A model generated the notes under the pieces. It saw only the letters and a program-made list of their open reading frames with translations, made no database searches and had not been told where the DNA came from. Below are positions 35,098-47,944 of a stretch of 64,000 nt of DNA, one piece after another; the first letter of the stretch is position 1; the number at the start of each line of letters is the position of its first letter. This DNA is from CAWKGV01 sp963849305 (GTDB lineage: Bacteria; Pseudomonadota; Alphaproteobacteria; Acetobacterales; Acetobacteraceae), in contig CAWKGV010000022.1 in NCBI GenBank assembly GCA_963849305.1, positions 558,001 to 622,000 on the forward strand, read 5' to 3'. Both the position numbers and the translations under genes were made by a program.

Positions 35098-35240
35098 TCA
35101 AGCCCCTCGTTAGAAGTCGTTGCATGGTCGTCGATTACGATGAACGCTGGACTCTGCTCGACCTCGATCGGCCAGACCGCCCCCTTGCCCAGTCTGATCG
35201 GGGCCGAGCGGAAACATGGCGCATAGGCGAAAAACCGCAT
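35094..35240 (-). CDS. Possible 48-aa ORF overlapping the VOC gene
   Basis: MRFFAYAPCFRSAPIRLGKG begins a small frame whose stop overlaps the VOC start as GTGA, the coupling used elsewhere here. No good ribosome-binding site precedes it and the frame is open further upstream, so it might instead be the tail of a decayed gene. Function unknown. Confidence 0.3.
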   Translation of the reverse strand: MRFFAYAPCFRSAPIRLGKGAVWPIEVEQSPAFIVIDDHATTSNEGLE

Positions 35241-35289
35241 GGCCGCTGGATCGGGGCGATAATGGAGGGCTCCTGGCTGTTCTGGACCC

Positions 35290-35793
35290 TCAGCTCCGCG
35301 ACGGGGGCTTGCGGCGGAACGCTTCCAGGCTAACCACCTGCGGCGCAGGCTCTTGCCCATCCGGCGGCGGCTCCTCGTTCGACGCCGGCTGTTCAGTCGC
35401 CGGCTCGACCTGCTCGGGGCGGAAGCGCATTCCGTAGCGCACATGCGGGTCGGCGAAGGCGACCAGGGCGCCGAGGGGGATCACCAGCGTCGATGCGACG
35501 CCGCCGAACGAGAGACCAACGCTGATTAAGCCCGCCTCCTCGTCGGTTTTGAGATCCCAGAATTGGTGTTGCAGGACGATAGTCATTTCCTGCGGGTACT
35601 GGGCGCGCAGCCGGGGCGGTATGACGACGCCAGGATGATCGGTGCGGAAGGTGATGTAGAAATGATGCTCGCCCGGCAGACCGTGAGTGGAGACGTGCGC
35701 CAGGGCCCGGACCACGACTTGGCGCATGGCCGCCTCGGTCCATTCCTCATACGGGAGGAGGCTTTCGACCGTCGGTTGCTGTTCGTCCGTCAT
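35290..35793 (-). CDS. sspB: SspB-like ClpXP adaptor
   Basis: 167 residues of the alphaproteobacterial SspB type: 'LPYEEWTEAAMRQVVVRALAHV', 'GEHHFYITFRTDHPGVVIPPRLRAQYP', 'MTIVLQHQFWDL', 'SVGLSFGGV'. The Pro/Glu-rich linker ends in 'VVSLEAFRRKP', matching the ClpX-binding tail. SspB delivers ssrA-tagged proteins to ClpXP. The tmRNA gene that encodes the tag lies directly upstream on the same strand. Confidence 0.85.
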   Translation of the reverse strand: MTDEQQPTVESLLPYEEWTEAAMRQVVVRALAHVSTHGLPGEHHFYITFRTDHPGVVIPPRLRAQYPQEMTIVLQHQFWDLKTDEEAGLISVGLSFGGVASTLVIPLGALVAFADPHVRYGMRFRPEQVEPATEQPASNEEPPPDGQEPAPQVVSLEAFRRKPPSRS

Positions 35794-35839
35794 CTCACGA
35801 TTAATACAGGGGCCAAAGAGCGGGTGCCAGCGCCGCGAC

Positions 35840-36085
35840 GAATTCAGTGGGGGGCTTCTGTTGCCCGGTGCCCCCCGAACCGCGCTTACCGCTTATGCAG
35901 CGGCAGCGAGCGCCATGTCGTTGTCATTGGCACTTGTGATATGGCCCGATAACGGCGGAACCATGCCGAGCGAAAGATGGGTCTTTACCGCGCGTGTCGA
36001 GCCTGTTTCGCCCCCCTAGAAGGTGGAGGCGCCGGGCACTGCCCCCGGGTCCACTACGCTTATTCCACACACCGTTTATCGCCGT
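35840..36085 (-). ncRNA. ssrA: Transfer-messenger RNA, circularly permuted alpha type
   Basis: On the minus strand the acceptor piece comes first: T arm with CCGGG-GGCAGTG-CCCGG and 3' end CGCCTCCACC (ending at 36022). The coding piece follows, starting GGGGGCG at 36015, which pairs with CGCCTCC to make the acceptor stem (one G-U). The tag reading frame is 35931-35896 (ANDNDMALAAAA) with TAA at 35895-35893. A GGGGGGC...GCCCCCC hairpin closes the coding piece. The spacer removed between the pieces is only about 6 nt. Outer boundaries are approximate. Confidence 0.88.
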
Positions 36086-36142
36086 AGCCGGCAAGCCGGC
36101 AAGGCGAATATAGGCAGTCCGGTGACGGAAGTGGAGTCGTTC

Positions 36143-37117
36143 ATGTCGCTCAACGACACGCAGAGGCAGCAAATCGAAGCGGCCCGGAGCCGCCCCGCCA
36201 ACACGCTCCGCCCGACTGTTCCGGCGCTGGAGGCTTTGCTGGCCGAGCCAATACCGGTGCTCGATCACGGCTTCATCCGAGTGATCGACTACATGGGCGA
36301 CGATGCGGCGATCGTGCAAGCGGCGCGGGTCTCCTATGGGCGGGGGACGCGGCGCGTGTCCGAGGATGCCGGGCTGATCCGCTATCTGATGCGTCACCGG
36401 CATTCCACCCCGTTCGAGATGTGCGAGATCAAATACCACGTGAAGCTGCCGATCTTCGTCGCCCGGCAATGGATCCGCCATCGCACGGCGAACGTGAACG
36501 AGTATTCCGCGCGCTATTCCGTTCTGGATCGCGAATTCTACATTCCCGCCCCCGAGCATCTGGCCGCTCAGTCGGCAAGCAACCGGCAGGGTAGGGGGGC
36601 GACGCTCGCGGGGGTAGAGGCCGCGGAGGTGCTGGCGCTGCTGCGCGACGATGCCGCGCGCTGTCACGACCACTACGCGGTGATGCTGAACGAGGACGAC
36701 CAGGGAGAAAAGCTCGACCCGACGCGGCAAGGGTTGGCGCGCGAACTGGCGCGGGTGAACTTGACCCTGAACACCTATACCCAGTGGTACTGGAAAACCG
36801 ATCTGCACAACCTGCTGCACTTCCTGTCGCTGCGCGCCGATCCGCACGCCCAATACGAGATCCGCGCCTATGCCGAGGCGATGCTAGAGACCGTGCGCGC
36901 GTGGGTGCCGGTCGCCCATCAGGCGTTCCTGGACTATCGACTAGGGGCGGTGACTCTTTCGGCGCCAATGCTCGCCGTGGTGCGGCGGATCTTGGCGGGG
37001 GAGGCGACGGACCAGCCGGCGAGCGGGCTTTCCAAACGGGAATGGGCCGAACTGATGGAGGCTATCGGGCTGGGCGCGGGTCAACCCGAGGCAGTTGACG
37101 GAGGCGCGGGAGGGTGA
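36143..37117 (+). CDS. thyX: Flavin-dependent thymidylate synthase
   Basis: 324 residues. ThyX makes dTMP with FAD and methylenetetrahydrofolate. Motif RHRx7S is RHRTANVNEYS (112-122), followed by ARYS. 'RHRHSTPFEMCEIKYHVKLPIF' and 'NLLHFLSLRADPHAQYEIRAYAEAM' are also family segments. Start ATG 36143 chosen over a distant in-frame ATG at 36023 that overlaps the tmRNA. The C-terminal 30 residues are lineage-specific. Confidence 0.93.
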   Translation: MSLNDTQRQQIEAARSRPANTLRPTVPALEALLAEPIPVLDHGFIRVIDYMGDDAAIVQAARVSYGRGTRRVSEDAGLIRYLMRHRHSTPFEMCEIKYHVKLPIFVARQWIRHRTANVNEYSARYSVLDREFYIPAPEHLAAQSASNRQGRGATLAGVEAAEVLALLRDDAARCHDHYAVMLNEDDQGEKLDPTRQGLARELARVNLTLNTYTQWYWKTDLHNLLHFLSLRADPHAQYEIRAYAEAMLETVRAWVPVAHQAFLDYRLGAVTLSAPMLAVVRRILAGEATDQPASGLSKREWAELMEAIGLGAGQPEAVDGGAGG

Positions 37118-37197
37118 CGCGGGACCGGAACTGGCCTACGAGCATCGCGATCCCAAGCCAGGCTGGACGAACCAGCCCCGCCACCACAGGAGGTCGC

Positions 37198-37632
37198 ATG
37201 TTCCGCCGCTCGCTTCTTGTCGCCATATTCGCCGCCGGCTTCGCCGCAACCGCGTCCGCCGCCACGCTCAAATACCAGGCCACACTGACCGGTAGCGCCG
37301 AAGTGCCGCCCACTAACTCCAAGGGCGAGGGCACCGCCCGTGCCACCCTGAATACCGAGACCCACCAACTCACCTACGACGTGAGTTGGCATGGCCTGGC
37401 CAGCTCCGCCACGATGGCGCATTTCCACGGCCCGGCTCCGGTGGGCAAAAACGCCGGCATCCAGGTCTGGCTCAGCCAAAAGGGCAAGCAGCCGACGAGC
37501 CCCTTGCACGGGACCGTCACGCTCTCTCCAGAGCAGCAGCAACAACTGACGTCGGGTATGTGGTACGTGAACATTCACACAACCAACCATCCGGGCGGGG
37601 CAATCCGCGGCCAGATGACCGGGATGGAATGA
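37198..37632 (+). CDS. Secreted CHRD-domain protein
   Basis: 144 residues with signal peptide MFRRSLLVAIFAAGFAATASA. The single CHRD domain shows 'ATLTGSAEVPPTNSKGEGTA', 'LTYDVSWHGL', 'AHFHGPAP', and 'WYVNIHTTNHPGGAIRGQM'. CHRD domains occur in secreted proteins of unknown biochemical role. AGGAGG sits 5 nt before the ATG. Confidence 0.85.
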   Translation: MFRRSLLVAIFAAGFAATASAATLKYQATLTGSAEVPPTNSKGEGTARATLNTETHQLTYDVSWHGLASSATMAHFHGPAPVGKNAGIQVWLSQKGKQPTSPLHGTVTLSPEQQQQLTSGMWYVNIHTTNHPGGAIRGQMTGME

Positions 37633-37679
37633 CCGGGCGGGGGACATGCGCCACGGCGCATGTCCCCTTCGCTCTCTCC

Positions 37680-38357
37680 TTAGACCCGCGCGAGCTGCGT
37701 GCGGCTCTGCAAAGGACGGATCGCGTCCTGGGCGACGCGACCGGCAATCTGCAACAGCGTTGATGTCGCCTCGAGCGCGTGGTTCACGCTGTCGAGGTAA
37801 AGGTCGCGCTGGATCTCAGCGAATTCCTCCAGCGACTTTACGCGCAGCAAGTCCTGCGGCTTGTGTTTGGCGCGTTCCATGCCGCGGTCCAGCAGCTCCA
37901 GATAAGCGTGCTGCATTTGCTGAATGCCGCGGCCAATTTGCGTGTAGGTCGCGAACAGCGCCTGCACGTTCTCCGCAGTGCTCTCGCCCGCCTGGCGGTA
38001 GATGTCCAGGGTTCGGGCCGAGGATTCCAGGACGCGATGGCCGCGGCCATAATTGGCGTCGGCGAGCCGGCTATTCATCCCGGCGGCGGCGCGCACGCCG
38101 AGCCAGACTACTTCCCGGCCCTGGTCCGCCACGCGCTGGGTTACGTCCACCGCAGCGTCGGCGCTACGGGCGACCGTGTCGGCGACGCTGGCTCCGATGT
38201 TTCGCGCATCTTCAGCGGTACGGTTGAGAACATCCTCGGTGCGACCGATCGCCTCACGCGACGTGCGGACGCTGGACTCCACGGCGCCATGAGCGGCCTC
38301 ATGCACCTGCTGCACGCCTTCCTTGGCCTGCTGAGCGGATTTTCTGGTGTCTGACAT
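37680..38357 (-). CDS. Phasin family protein
   Basis: 225 residues, almost all helical and Ala/Gln-rich, ending 'VKSLEEFAEIQRDLYLDSVNHALE', the phasin_2 signature. Phasins coat polyhydroxyalkanoate granules and affect their size. The N-terminal 95 residues form a low-complexity amphipathic region ('AAHGAVESSVRTSREAIGR'). GGAGGAGG precedes the ATG. A TTGCACTGCA site upstream fits a PhaR-type control sequence. Confidence 0.82.
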   Translation of the reverse strand: MSDTRKSAQQAKEGVQQVHEAAHGAVESSVRTSREAIGRTEDVLNRTAEDARNIGASVADTVARSADAAVDVTQRVADQGREVVWLGVRAAAGMNSRLADANYGRGHRVLESSARTLDIYRQAGESTAENVQALFATYTQIGRGIQQMQHAYLELLDRGMERAKHKPQDLLRVKSLEEFAEIQRDLYLDSVNHALEATSTLLQIAGRVAQDAIRPLQSRTQLARV

Positions 38358-38411
38358 CTAACCTCCTCCAATGGGCTTTAGCTAAGCCCTAATGACACAA
38401 CCGCGATTAAG

Positions 38412-38423
38412 TTGCACTGCACA
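38412..38423. promoter_or_regulatory. Candidate PhaR-type site upstream of phasin gene
   Basis: TTGCACTGCACA lies 55 bp upstream of the phasin start. PhaR repressors of alphaproteobacteria bind TGC-rich sites of this kind before phasin genes. A second palindrome, GGGCTTTAGCTAAGCCC, lies closer to the start (about 38376-38392). Inference from motif and position only. Confidence 0.35.
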
Positions 38424-38428
38424 AAACT

Positions 38429-38610
38429 TAATGCCAGCCACCGCAATTTGCACTTGACGGGATCTCACGTCCTGCCCCGCAAAATCAAAGTTCCGCTACA
38501 AACCTCTGGTTAGATTGCTAAAATTAACGCACGGCTGCAGAGCGGAGATACGTGTCTCACAGAGTGCGCGAGCATTGCCTAGCAGCGCACATCATGAGGC
38601 GGAAACAACG
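38429..38610. other. AT-richer intergenic region, nothing assigned
   Basis: Part of a 310-bp gap between the phasin gene and the small-peptide pair. Composition is less GC-rich than the genes around it; no coding frame or RNA was recognised. Confidence 0.4.
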
Positions 38611-38636
38611 AGGGGCGACCCTATCGGATCGCCCCT
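38611..38636 (-). terminator. Rho-independent-like hairpin
   Basis: AGGGGCGA (38611-38618) pairs with TCGCCCCT (38629-38636) over a 10-nt loop. On the minus strand it follows the two small peptide genes and is followed by a moderately T-rich stretch. Confidence 0.5.
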
Positions 38637-38667
38637 GTCTCACCGGCCGCGTTAGTTGGTACGCAAT

Positions 38668-38787
38668 TTATAAGCCGCTCCGACGCGACCGAGTTGGCAA
38701 TGGCCAGTCCGGGCCTGGCACCATCAGGGCGCCAATCAGTACCGACGCGGCTACCCCACCAATCGCCAGGAGCAGAGAGCTTACCAT
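38668..38787 (-). CDS. 39-aa single-span membrane peptide
   Basis: Reads MVSSLLLAIGGVAASVLIGA then LMVPGPDWPLPTRSRRSGL, i.e. one hydrophobic span and a basic tail. A strong GGAGGGG Shine-Dalgarno lies a few bases upstream, and a hairpin terminator follows. It is second in a two-gene run with a 41-aa secreted peptide (32-bp gap). No family known. Confidence 0.5.
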   Translation of the reverse strand: MVSSLLLAIGGVAASVLIGALMVPGPDWPLPTRSRRSGL

Positions 38788-38819
38788 TTTCCCCTCCATA
38801 CTTTACTTTTGATCGACGC

Positions 38820-38945
38820 TCAGCCGGCGGCGTCGCCGCTGATTGTCGTGCGGTTCCAGTTGTCCTGGCCGGCGGCGTGAGCCGCGACGATGCCGCTGGA
38901 CAAGGCCATGCCAAGGGCCAAGAACGCAGCAAGGATGGTCTTCAT
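38820..38945 (-). CDS. 41-aa secreted peptide
   Basis: MKTILAAFLALGMALSSGIV then AAHAAGQDNWNRTTISGDAAG: a clear signal peptide with AHA cleavage site and a mature part of only about 17 residues. AAAGG Shine-Dalgarno upstream. Unknown function. Confidence 0.5.
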   Translation of the reverse strand: MKTILAAFLALGMALSSGIVAAHAAGQDNWNRTTISGDAAG

Positions 38946-39228
38946 TGTCATTCGCCTTTCTCTCCCCGCTTGCAGCGGGTTTCGGTGTCCTCGTTCGGGG
39001 ACGGCCGGGAAATGGTTGCCTCCGAGCGTGGAAGCGACCCGGGCGAGCGGAACAAGACCTATGCGCCAAAGGTAGCGAATAGCATTCGGCGAACGGATCC
39101 ACTGGCTATGTCGGCTGCAGCGACGAACGCGACGCTGCGGTGTGGCTCGCCGGTTTATCCAGTGCGAGGGGAACGGTCCCGCGAACCACAGCCCGCCCGC
39201 CAGTGGATAGCGCCGAGCGGCCGCGCGC

Positions 39229-40128
39229 CTACGCGAACTCAGGAATGCGTCCCATCAGGCGTTCGATCAGGAAATCAATGACGACCCGCACTCGCGGCGA
39301 GAGATTGCGCCGCGAGGGATAGACCACCGTGATCGGCTGGCCGATTGGCGCGTAACCGGGCATCACCGTGCAGAGCCGCCCGGCCTCGACCTCGATGCCC
39401 GCGAGCACATCGGCTAGCAGGGCGACGCCGGTGCCGGCCATCGCCGCGCGCAACGAGGCCTCGCTATTATCGACACTGAACCGACCCGAAACCGCCACCG
39501 TTGCCTCGCCTCGCGGCCCGCTGAAGCGCCAGAGATGGTCGTTGCCATAGCGGCGCTGGACGATGCAGTCATGCGCGCGCAGGTCTTCGGGCGCGCGCGG
39601 ATGGCCTCGCGACTGCAAATACGAGGGCGCTGCCACCAGCAGCGGCTTGGTGGCGCCGACACGGCGGGTGACATGGCTGGCATGAGTGCTCTCGCCGACG
39701 CGCACCCAAAGGTCGAGCCGTTCCGCCACCATGTCGTGCTCGCCGTCGCCGGTGACGAGTTCGAGCGAGAGATCGGGATGGCGGCGCAGGAGTTCGGGCA
39801 CATGCCCGGACAGGACGCTGGCGGCGAAGATCGGCAGGGCGAGACGCACATGGCCGGATGCCGAGGCGCGGCGGCGATCGACCGCCTCCTTGGTCGCCTC
39901 CACGGCATCCAGCACTTCGCGCGCGTGCTCCAGTACCGCTTCGCCTTCCTCGGTCAAGGTCAGGTTCCGGGTGGTACGATTGAACAGGCGCACGCCCAGT
40001 TCCTCCTCGAGCCCGGTCACTTGGCGCGAGACGGCGGATTGCGTGCTGCCGCGTTCGTGCGCGACCGCCGAGAACGATCCGGTTTCGGTGACGCGCAAGA
40101 AAGTGCTGAGCGCGACGAGCATGTCCAT
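39229..40128 (-). CDS. LysR-family transcriptional regulator
   Basis: 299 residues. The N-terminal winged helix-turn-helix is 'MLVALSTFLRVTETGSFSAVAHE' with 'TQSAVSRQVTGLEEELGVRLFNRTTRNLTLTEEG'. The rest is the LysR substrate-binding domain. Start 40128 (MDMLVALSTF) is chosen as the family start; an in-frame ATG at 40182 adds a non-conserved 18 aa. No divergent target gene is adjacent, so its regulon is unknown. Confidence 0.85.
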   Translation of the reverse strand: MDMLVALSTFLRVTETGSFSAVAHERGSTQSAVSRQVTGLEEELGVRLFNRTTRNLTLTEEGEAVLEHAREVLDAVEATKEAVDRRRASASGHVRLALPIFAASVLSGHVPELLRRHPDLSLELVTGDGEHDMVAERLDLWVRVGESTHASHVTRRVGATKPLLVAAPSYLQSRGHPRAPEDLRAHDCIVQRRYGNDHLWRFSGPRGEATVAVSGRFSVDNSEASLRAAMAGTGVALLADVLAGIEVEAGRLCTVMPGYAPIGQPITVVYPSRRNLSPRVRVVIDFLIERLMGRIPEFA

Positions 40129-40374
40129 GAACGGGCGGGCCTCTACTGTGTCCTGGAGGGCTTGGCTAGACCATTCCGCCAAGGGGGGAGCGAGCGCTCC
40201 AGGGTTGCACTGGGGAAGAGCAGGGCGCTCGCGATTGGTTTACAGGTAATGCCAGAGGGAACGTATGCCGGTCCAAGAAGGTGGCAACGGGCTCTCTTGT
40301 GCTGTTATGCAAATCTGAGATCTGAGCAACGAAACTAGCTCTGTAACAGGATCGCGCTTCCTTGCCGCGGAGAG

Positions 40375-40394
40375 CCCTCTCCTTCGCGAGAGGG
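40375..40394 (-). terminator. Hairpin CCCTCTC-CTTCGC-GAGAGGG
   Basis: Seven perfect base pairs with a 6-nt loop, located 44 bp past the MOSC gene stop. No T tract, so termination is plausible rather than certain; similar hairpins are common intergenic repeats. Confidence 0.4.
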
Positions 40395-40437
40395 TTGGGC
40401 GGCGGCTGGAGCGCACGTCAAGTAACCTAGGGGTGGC

Positions 40438-41196
40438 TTACTCCGGCAACAGCTCGATCGCATCGCCGATCTCGAATCGGCCACCTTCGACCACCTCGGC
40501 GTGCACTCCGAGGTCGGAGTGGCCGTACTGCTCGCGCAACTCGGCCACCGGATCGGCGTCGCGCTCGGCGGTGAGCGGGTTGACCTCGGTGGCGGGACAG
40601 CGGGTGATGCGCTTGATCACGCTCAGCACCGCGCCGCCGAGCTGAATTTGCCGGCCGACCCAGTTCAGCTCCGCCCAGGGAGCCGCGCCGCTGAACCAGA
40701 CATTGGCGCGAAAGCGGCGCCGATGGCGGCGCGCGCCGATCCGATTTTCGTAGTCGCGCAGGCTGGCCAGGCTGATCAGGCTGACAACGGGACGGCGCTG
40801 ATCGCAGAACACATGGCCCGGCACGTAGTGGAAGCGAGGGGCACCGCGCGCCTCCTCGCCGAGAAAGCGGGTCAGGAACGCGCCGATCTCCTCACGTCCC
40901 GCTTGGCTGAGCGCATCCGCGACGACCTCCGCGCCGTCCGGCGCGCGGATCGCCAGCATTCCGTTGCGCGGGTCGAAAATCGACCGCAGGGCAACAGTCC
41001 GGGCGTTGCGCATCTGGCACATGAATTGGGTCTTGGGCAGCCACTCGGGCTGGTTCGGATCGAACGGCGCGTCGCCCTGAGCGAGCGCGAAGGCACGATC
41101 CCACGGGATCGCCCCGCCCGGCTCCACCTCGGCCGCCTCCAGCGCCTCGGCCGACAGACCCTTCACCGGATAGCGATAGAGATACTCGATGCGCAT
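40438..41196 (-). CDS. MOSC domain protein
   Basis: 252 residues. MOSC N-terminal beta-barrel start 'IEYLYRYPVKGLSAEALEAAEVEPGGAIPWDRAFAL', then the MOSC core with 'RFRANVWFSG' and 'RCPATEVNPLTAERDADPV', where the Cys is the presumed sulfur carrier residue. Such proteins are related to molybdenum cofactor sulfurase C-terminal domains and handle sulfur or molybdenum-cofactor chemistry. Start at ATG 41196, the conserved opening. Confidence 0.85.
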   Translation of the reverse strand: MRIEYLYRYPVKGLSAEALEAAEVEPGGAIPWDRAFALAQGDAPFDPNQPEWLPKTQFMCQMRNARTVALRSIFDPRNGMLAIRAPDGAEVVADALSQAGREEIGAFLTRFLGEEARGAPRFHYVPGHVFCDQRRPVVSLISLASLRDYENRIGARRHRRRFRANVWFSGAAPWAELNWVGRQIQLGGAVLSVIKRITRCPATEVNPLTAERDADPVAELREQYGHSDLGVHAEVVEGGRFEIGDAIELLPE

Positions 41197-41316
41197 ACGC
41201 CGCCCCCTTGCGCCGCAGTTTGCCCCCTCCCACCTCGCTTGCCAAAGGGTCAGGTGTCCGTTGCCTCCAAGAGGGGCGGACCAGCTGGATCGGTCGCCTG
41301 CGCAAAGGGACACATC

Positions 41317-43897
<2,581 letters not shown>

Positions 43898-44014
43898 CGG
43901 AGTAAGACGGGCCGAGCGGGCAATGCCATGGAGGGCATTGCCCGCTCCGGATGTCCCGCAGGCTCTCGGGCCTGACGACGCGGACAGGGGTGTATCGGAA
44001 TCGATGTCATGGCG

Positions 44015-44043
44015 TTGACACTTTGATCGGGCGAGCCTAGATA
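44015..44043 (+). promoter_or_regulatory. rRNA operon promoter
   Basis: -35 TTGACA (44015-44020), 17-bp spacer, -10 TAGATA (44038-44043): the best sigma-70-type promoter seen here. A GC-rich discriminator follows. It is placed about 365 bp before the 16S 5' end. Confidence 0.75.
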
Positions 44044-44079
44044 CCGGCTCCCGACGCGGGCCCTGGTTGGTCCGCGTTA

Positions 44080-44124
44080 GTTCCTTGAAAAGAGAATACG
44101 CTAGGAAGGGATACGTTGGCGGCG
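44080..44124 (+). repeat. Left arms of two pre-16S stems
   Basis: GTTCCTTGAAA (44080-44090) is the exact complement of 45921-45931 at the 16S 3' end. The 21 nt at 44104-44124 pair with 46068-46088 in the 16S-tRNA-Ile spacer (one G-U). The arms are in the same order on both sides, so the two stems would cross instead of nest. Confidence 0.7.
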
Positions 44125-44406
44125 TCCTGGGGGCATTGCCTGTGGGTATGGGTGATGTTTGTATTGTGGTGGCTGGCTGGTCTGGGTGTTTGGCTTGGGC
44201 TTGTTGGTTGGGTTTTCCTAGGGTGTTGGTGGCGTATTGTCTTGATGCGTTATGGACGCTTTGGGGTTCCGCGCGGCCTGAGAGGGTCGTGAGGGGCCGA
44301 CGAGTTCGGGTCTGTTCGTTATGCCTGGGCTGGCTTTGGTGGTTTGGTGTCTTGAGGGTGAGAGCCTTGGGGGTGCCGGGTCATGGGGCTGGGCTTGGGG
44401 TGTGAT
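44125..44406 (+). other. G/T-rich pre-16S leader
   Basis: Non-coding leader with strong G+T bias on the transcribed-sense strand and few A or C. A frame of 112 codons spans it but has no protein-like content. It lies between the promoter and 16S. Confidence 0.6.
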
Positions 44407-46254
<1,848 letters not shown>

Positions 46255-46328
46255 TCATCAGTGGTCGGTTATATCGGTGGCCTGTGATTAGTGGTCAGTT
46301 CTCCTGATCACTGATCGCTGATCACCGA

Positions 46329-46400
46329 GGGGACGTAGCTCAGCGGGAGAGCGCCTGCTTTGCACGCAGGGGGTCGTCGGTTCGAATCCGATCGTCTCCA
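46329..46400 (+). tRNA. tRNA-Ala (TGC)
   Basis: Acceptor GGGGACG/CGTCTCC (one G-U), anticodon loop TTTGCAC (TGC), T arm GTCGG-TTCGAAT-CCGAT. CCA not encoded. Second spacer tRNA. Confidence 0.96.
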
Positions 46401-46403
46401 GGC

Positions 46404-46445
46404 TTGTCCTCTGGGGTTTGTCCTCTGGGGTTTGTCCTCTGGGGT
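46404..46445 (+). repeat. Three tandem copies of a 14-bp unit
   Basis: TTGTCCTCTGGGGT occurs three times in perfect tandem starting 4 bp after tRNA-Ala. Likely slippage in the spacer; a useful strain marker. Confidence 0.9.
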
Positions 46446-46766
46446 TGGATGGCTCCGGTGGTGTGTCGCGAGAAGCAATGGGTCTTTGTCAGGGTTAATC
46501 AGGTTCTGGTGCGTCTCTGGGCGCGCGCGGTCGCGTTGTGTCTGACCGGCGGGGTTTTGCCGCCTGCGATCGGGTGGGTTCAGGGGCGTTGTGTTGTGTG
46601 CTGAGCGAGAGCGCGCGGGAACGGTCCGTGAGGATCGGTGCGGTGGATGGGGTTGGTGGTCGCGGATCACCGATCACGATCACCGGTCACTGGGGATGGT
46701 TCCTGTGCATGGCGCGCGGCGGCTTGGGGGTTCTTTCGGGGATGCCTGGGTTGGTCGCGCCTGGAT
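46446..46766 (+). other. tRNA-Ala-23S spacer, left side of pre-23S stem
   Basis: Segments pair, in nested order, with the 23S-5S spacer: AGGTTCTGGTGCG (46501-46513) with 50082-50094, a CTGTGCATGGCG segment (about 46704-46715) with about 50030-50045, and TGGATCTCGAGC (46762-46773) with 49981-49992 (one mismatch). Expected RNase III substrate for 23S release. No gene. Confidence 0.6.
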
Positions 46767-46940
46767 CTCGAGCGCGAGAAGGGCATTCGGTGGATGCCTT
46801 GGCACCAGGAGGCGATGAAGGACGTGGCACGCTGCGAAAAGCCACGGGGAGCCGCGAGCAGGCGTTGATCCGTGGATGTCCGAATGGGGCAACCCACCCC
46901 GCTTGGGGTATCGTTCCATGAATTCATAGTGGGGCGAGGC

Positions 46941-46977
<37 letters not shown>

Positions 46978-47828
46978 ACAGACATCAACCGAGATTCCGC
47001 GAGTAGTGGCGAGCGAAAGCGGAGCAGGCCAGTGGTTGGCGAGAGGGAAGCAGAACGGTCTGGAAAGGCCGGCCGGAGCGGGTGACAGTCCCGTATGCGT
47101 CAAGCCTCGTCGATCCTTGAGTAGGGCGGGACACGTGCAATCCTGTCTGAACATGGGGGGACCACCCTCCAAGCCTAAATACTCCCTGGTGACCGATAGC
47201 GAACAGGTACCGTGAGGGAAAGGTGAAAAGCACCCCGACGAGGGGAGTGAAAGAGACCTGAAACCGGATGCCTACAAGCAGTCGGAGCCGCCGAGCCGCG
47301 CGGGTCGCGAGACCCGTGCGAGGGTGTGGTGACGGCGTACCTTTTGTATAATGGGTCAGCGAGTTGCCGTATGCGGCGAGCTTAAGCCGTCAGGTGGAGG
47401 CGCAGCGAAAGCGAGTGCGAAACGCGCGTTTCAGTCGCGTGCGGCAGACCCGAAACCGAGTGATCTAGCCATGGCCAGGCTGAAGGTGGGGTAACACCCA
47501 CTGGAGGGCCGAACCCACGCCTGTTGAAAAAGTCGGGGATGAGCTGTGGCTAGGGGTGAAAGGCCAATCAAACTCGGAAATAGCTGGTTCTCCGCGAAAT
47601 CTATTTAGGTAGATCGTCGCGTGTTTGCCTTCGGGGGTAGAGCACTGGATGGGCTAGGGGGGCCCAAAGCCTTACCAAACCTAACCAAACTCCGAATACC
47701 GAAGAGCCTAGCGCGGCAGACAGACGGCGGGTGCTAAGGTCCGTCGTCGAGAGGGAAACAGCCCAGACCGCCAGCTAAGGTCCCGAAATCGTGGCTAAGT
47801 GGGAAAGGATGTGGGAATTCCAAAACAA

Positions 47829-47886
<58 letters not shown>

Positions 47887-47944
47887 TAGCAGAAATCCCG
47901 CGCCGAAGATGTAACGGGGCTGAAGCCACGTACCGAAGCTGCGG

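Noticed and set aside
40501..41316. 272-codon upstream extension of the ClpB frame
   Set aside because: It is the antisense of the MOSC gene; ClpB homologues begin at the ATG at 41317.
46404..46445. Possible CRISPR-like array
   Set aside because: Three perfect tandem 14-bp units without spacers; simple tandem repeat.
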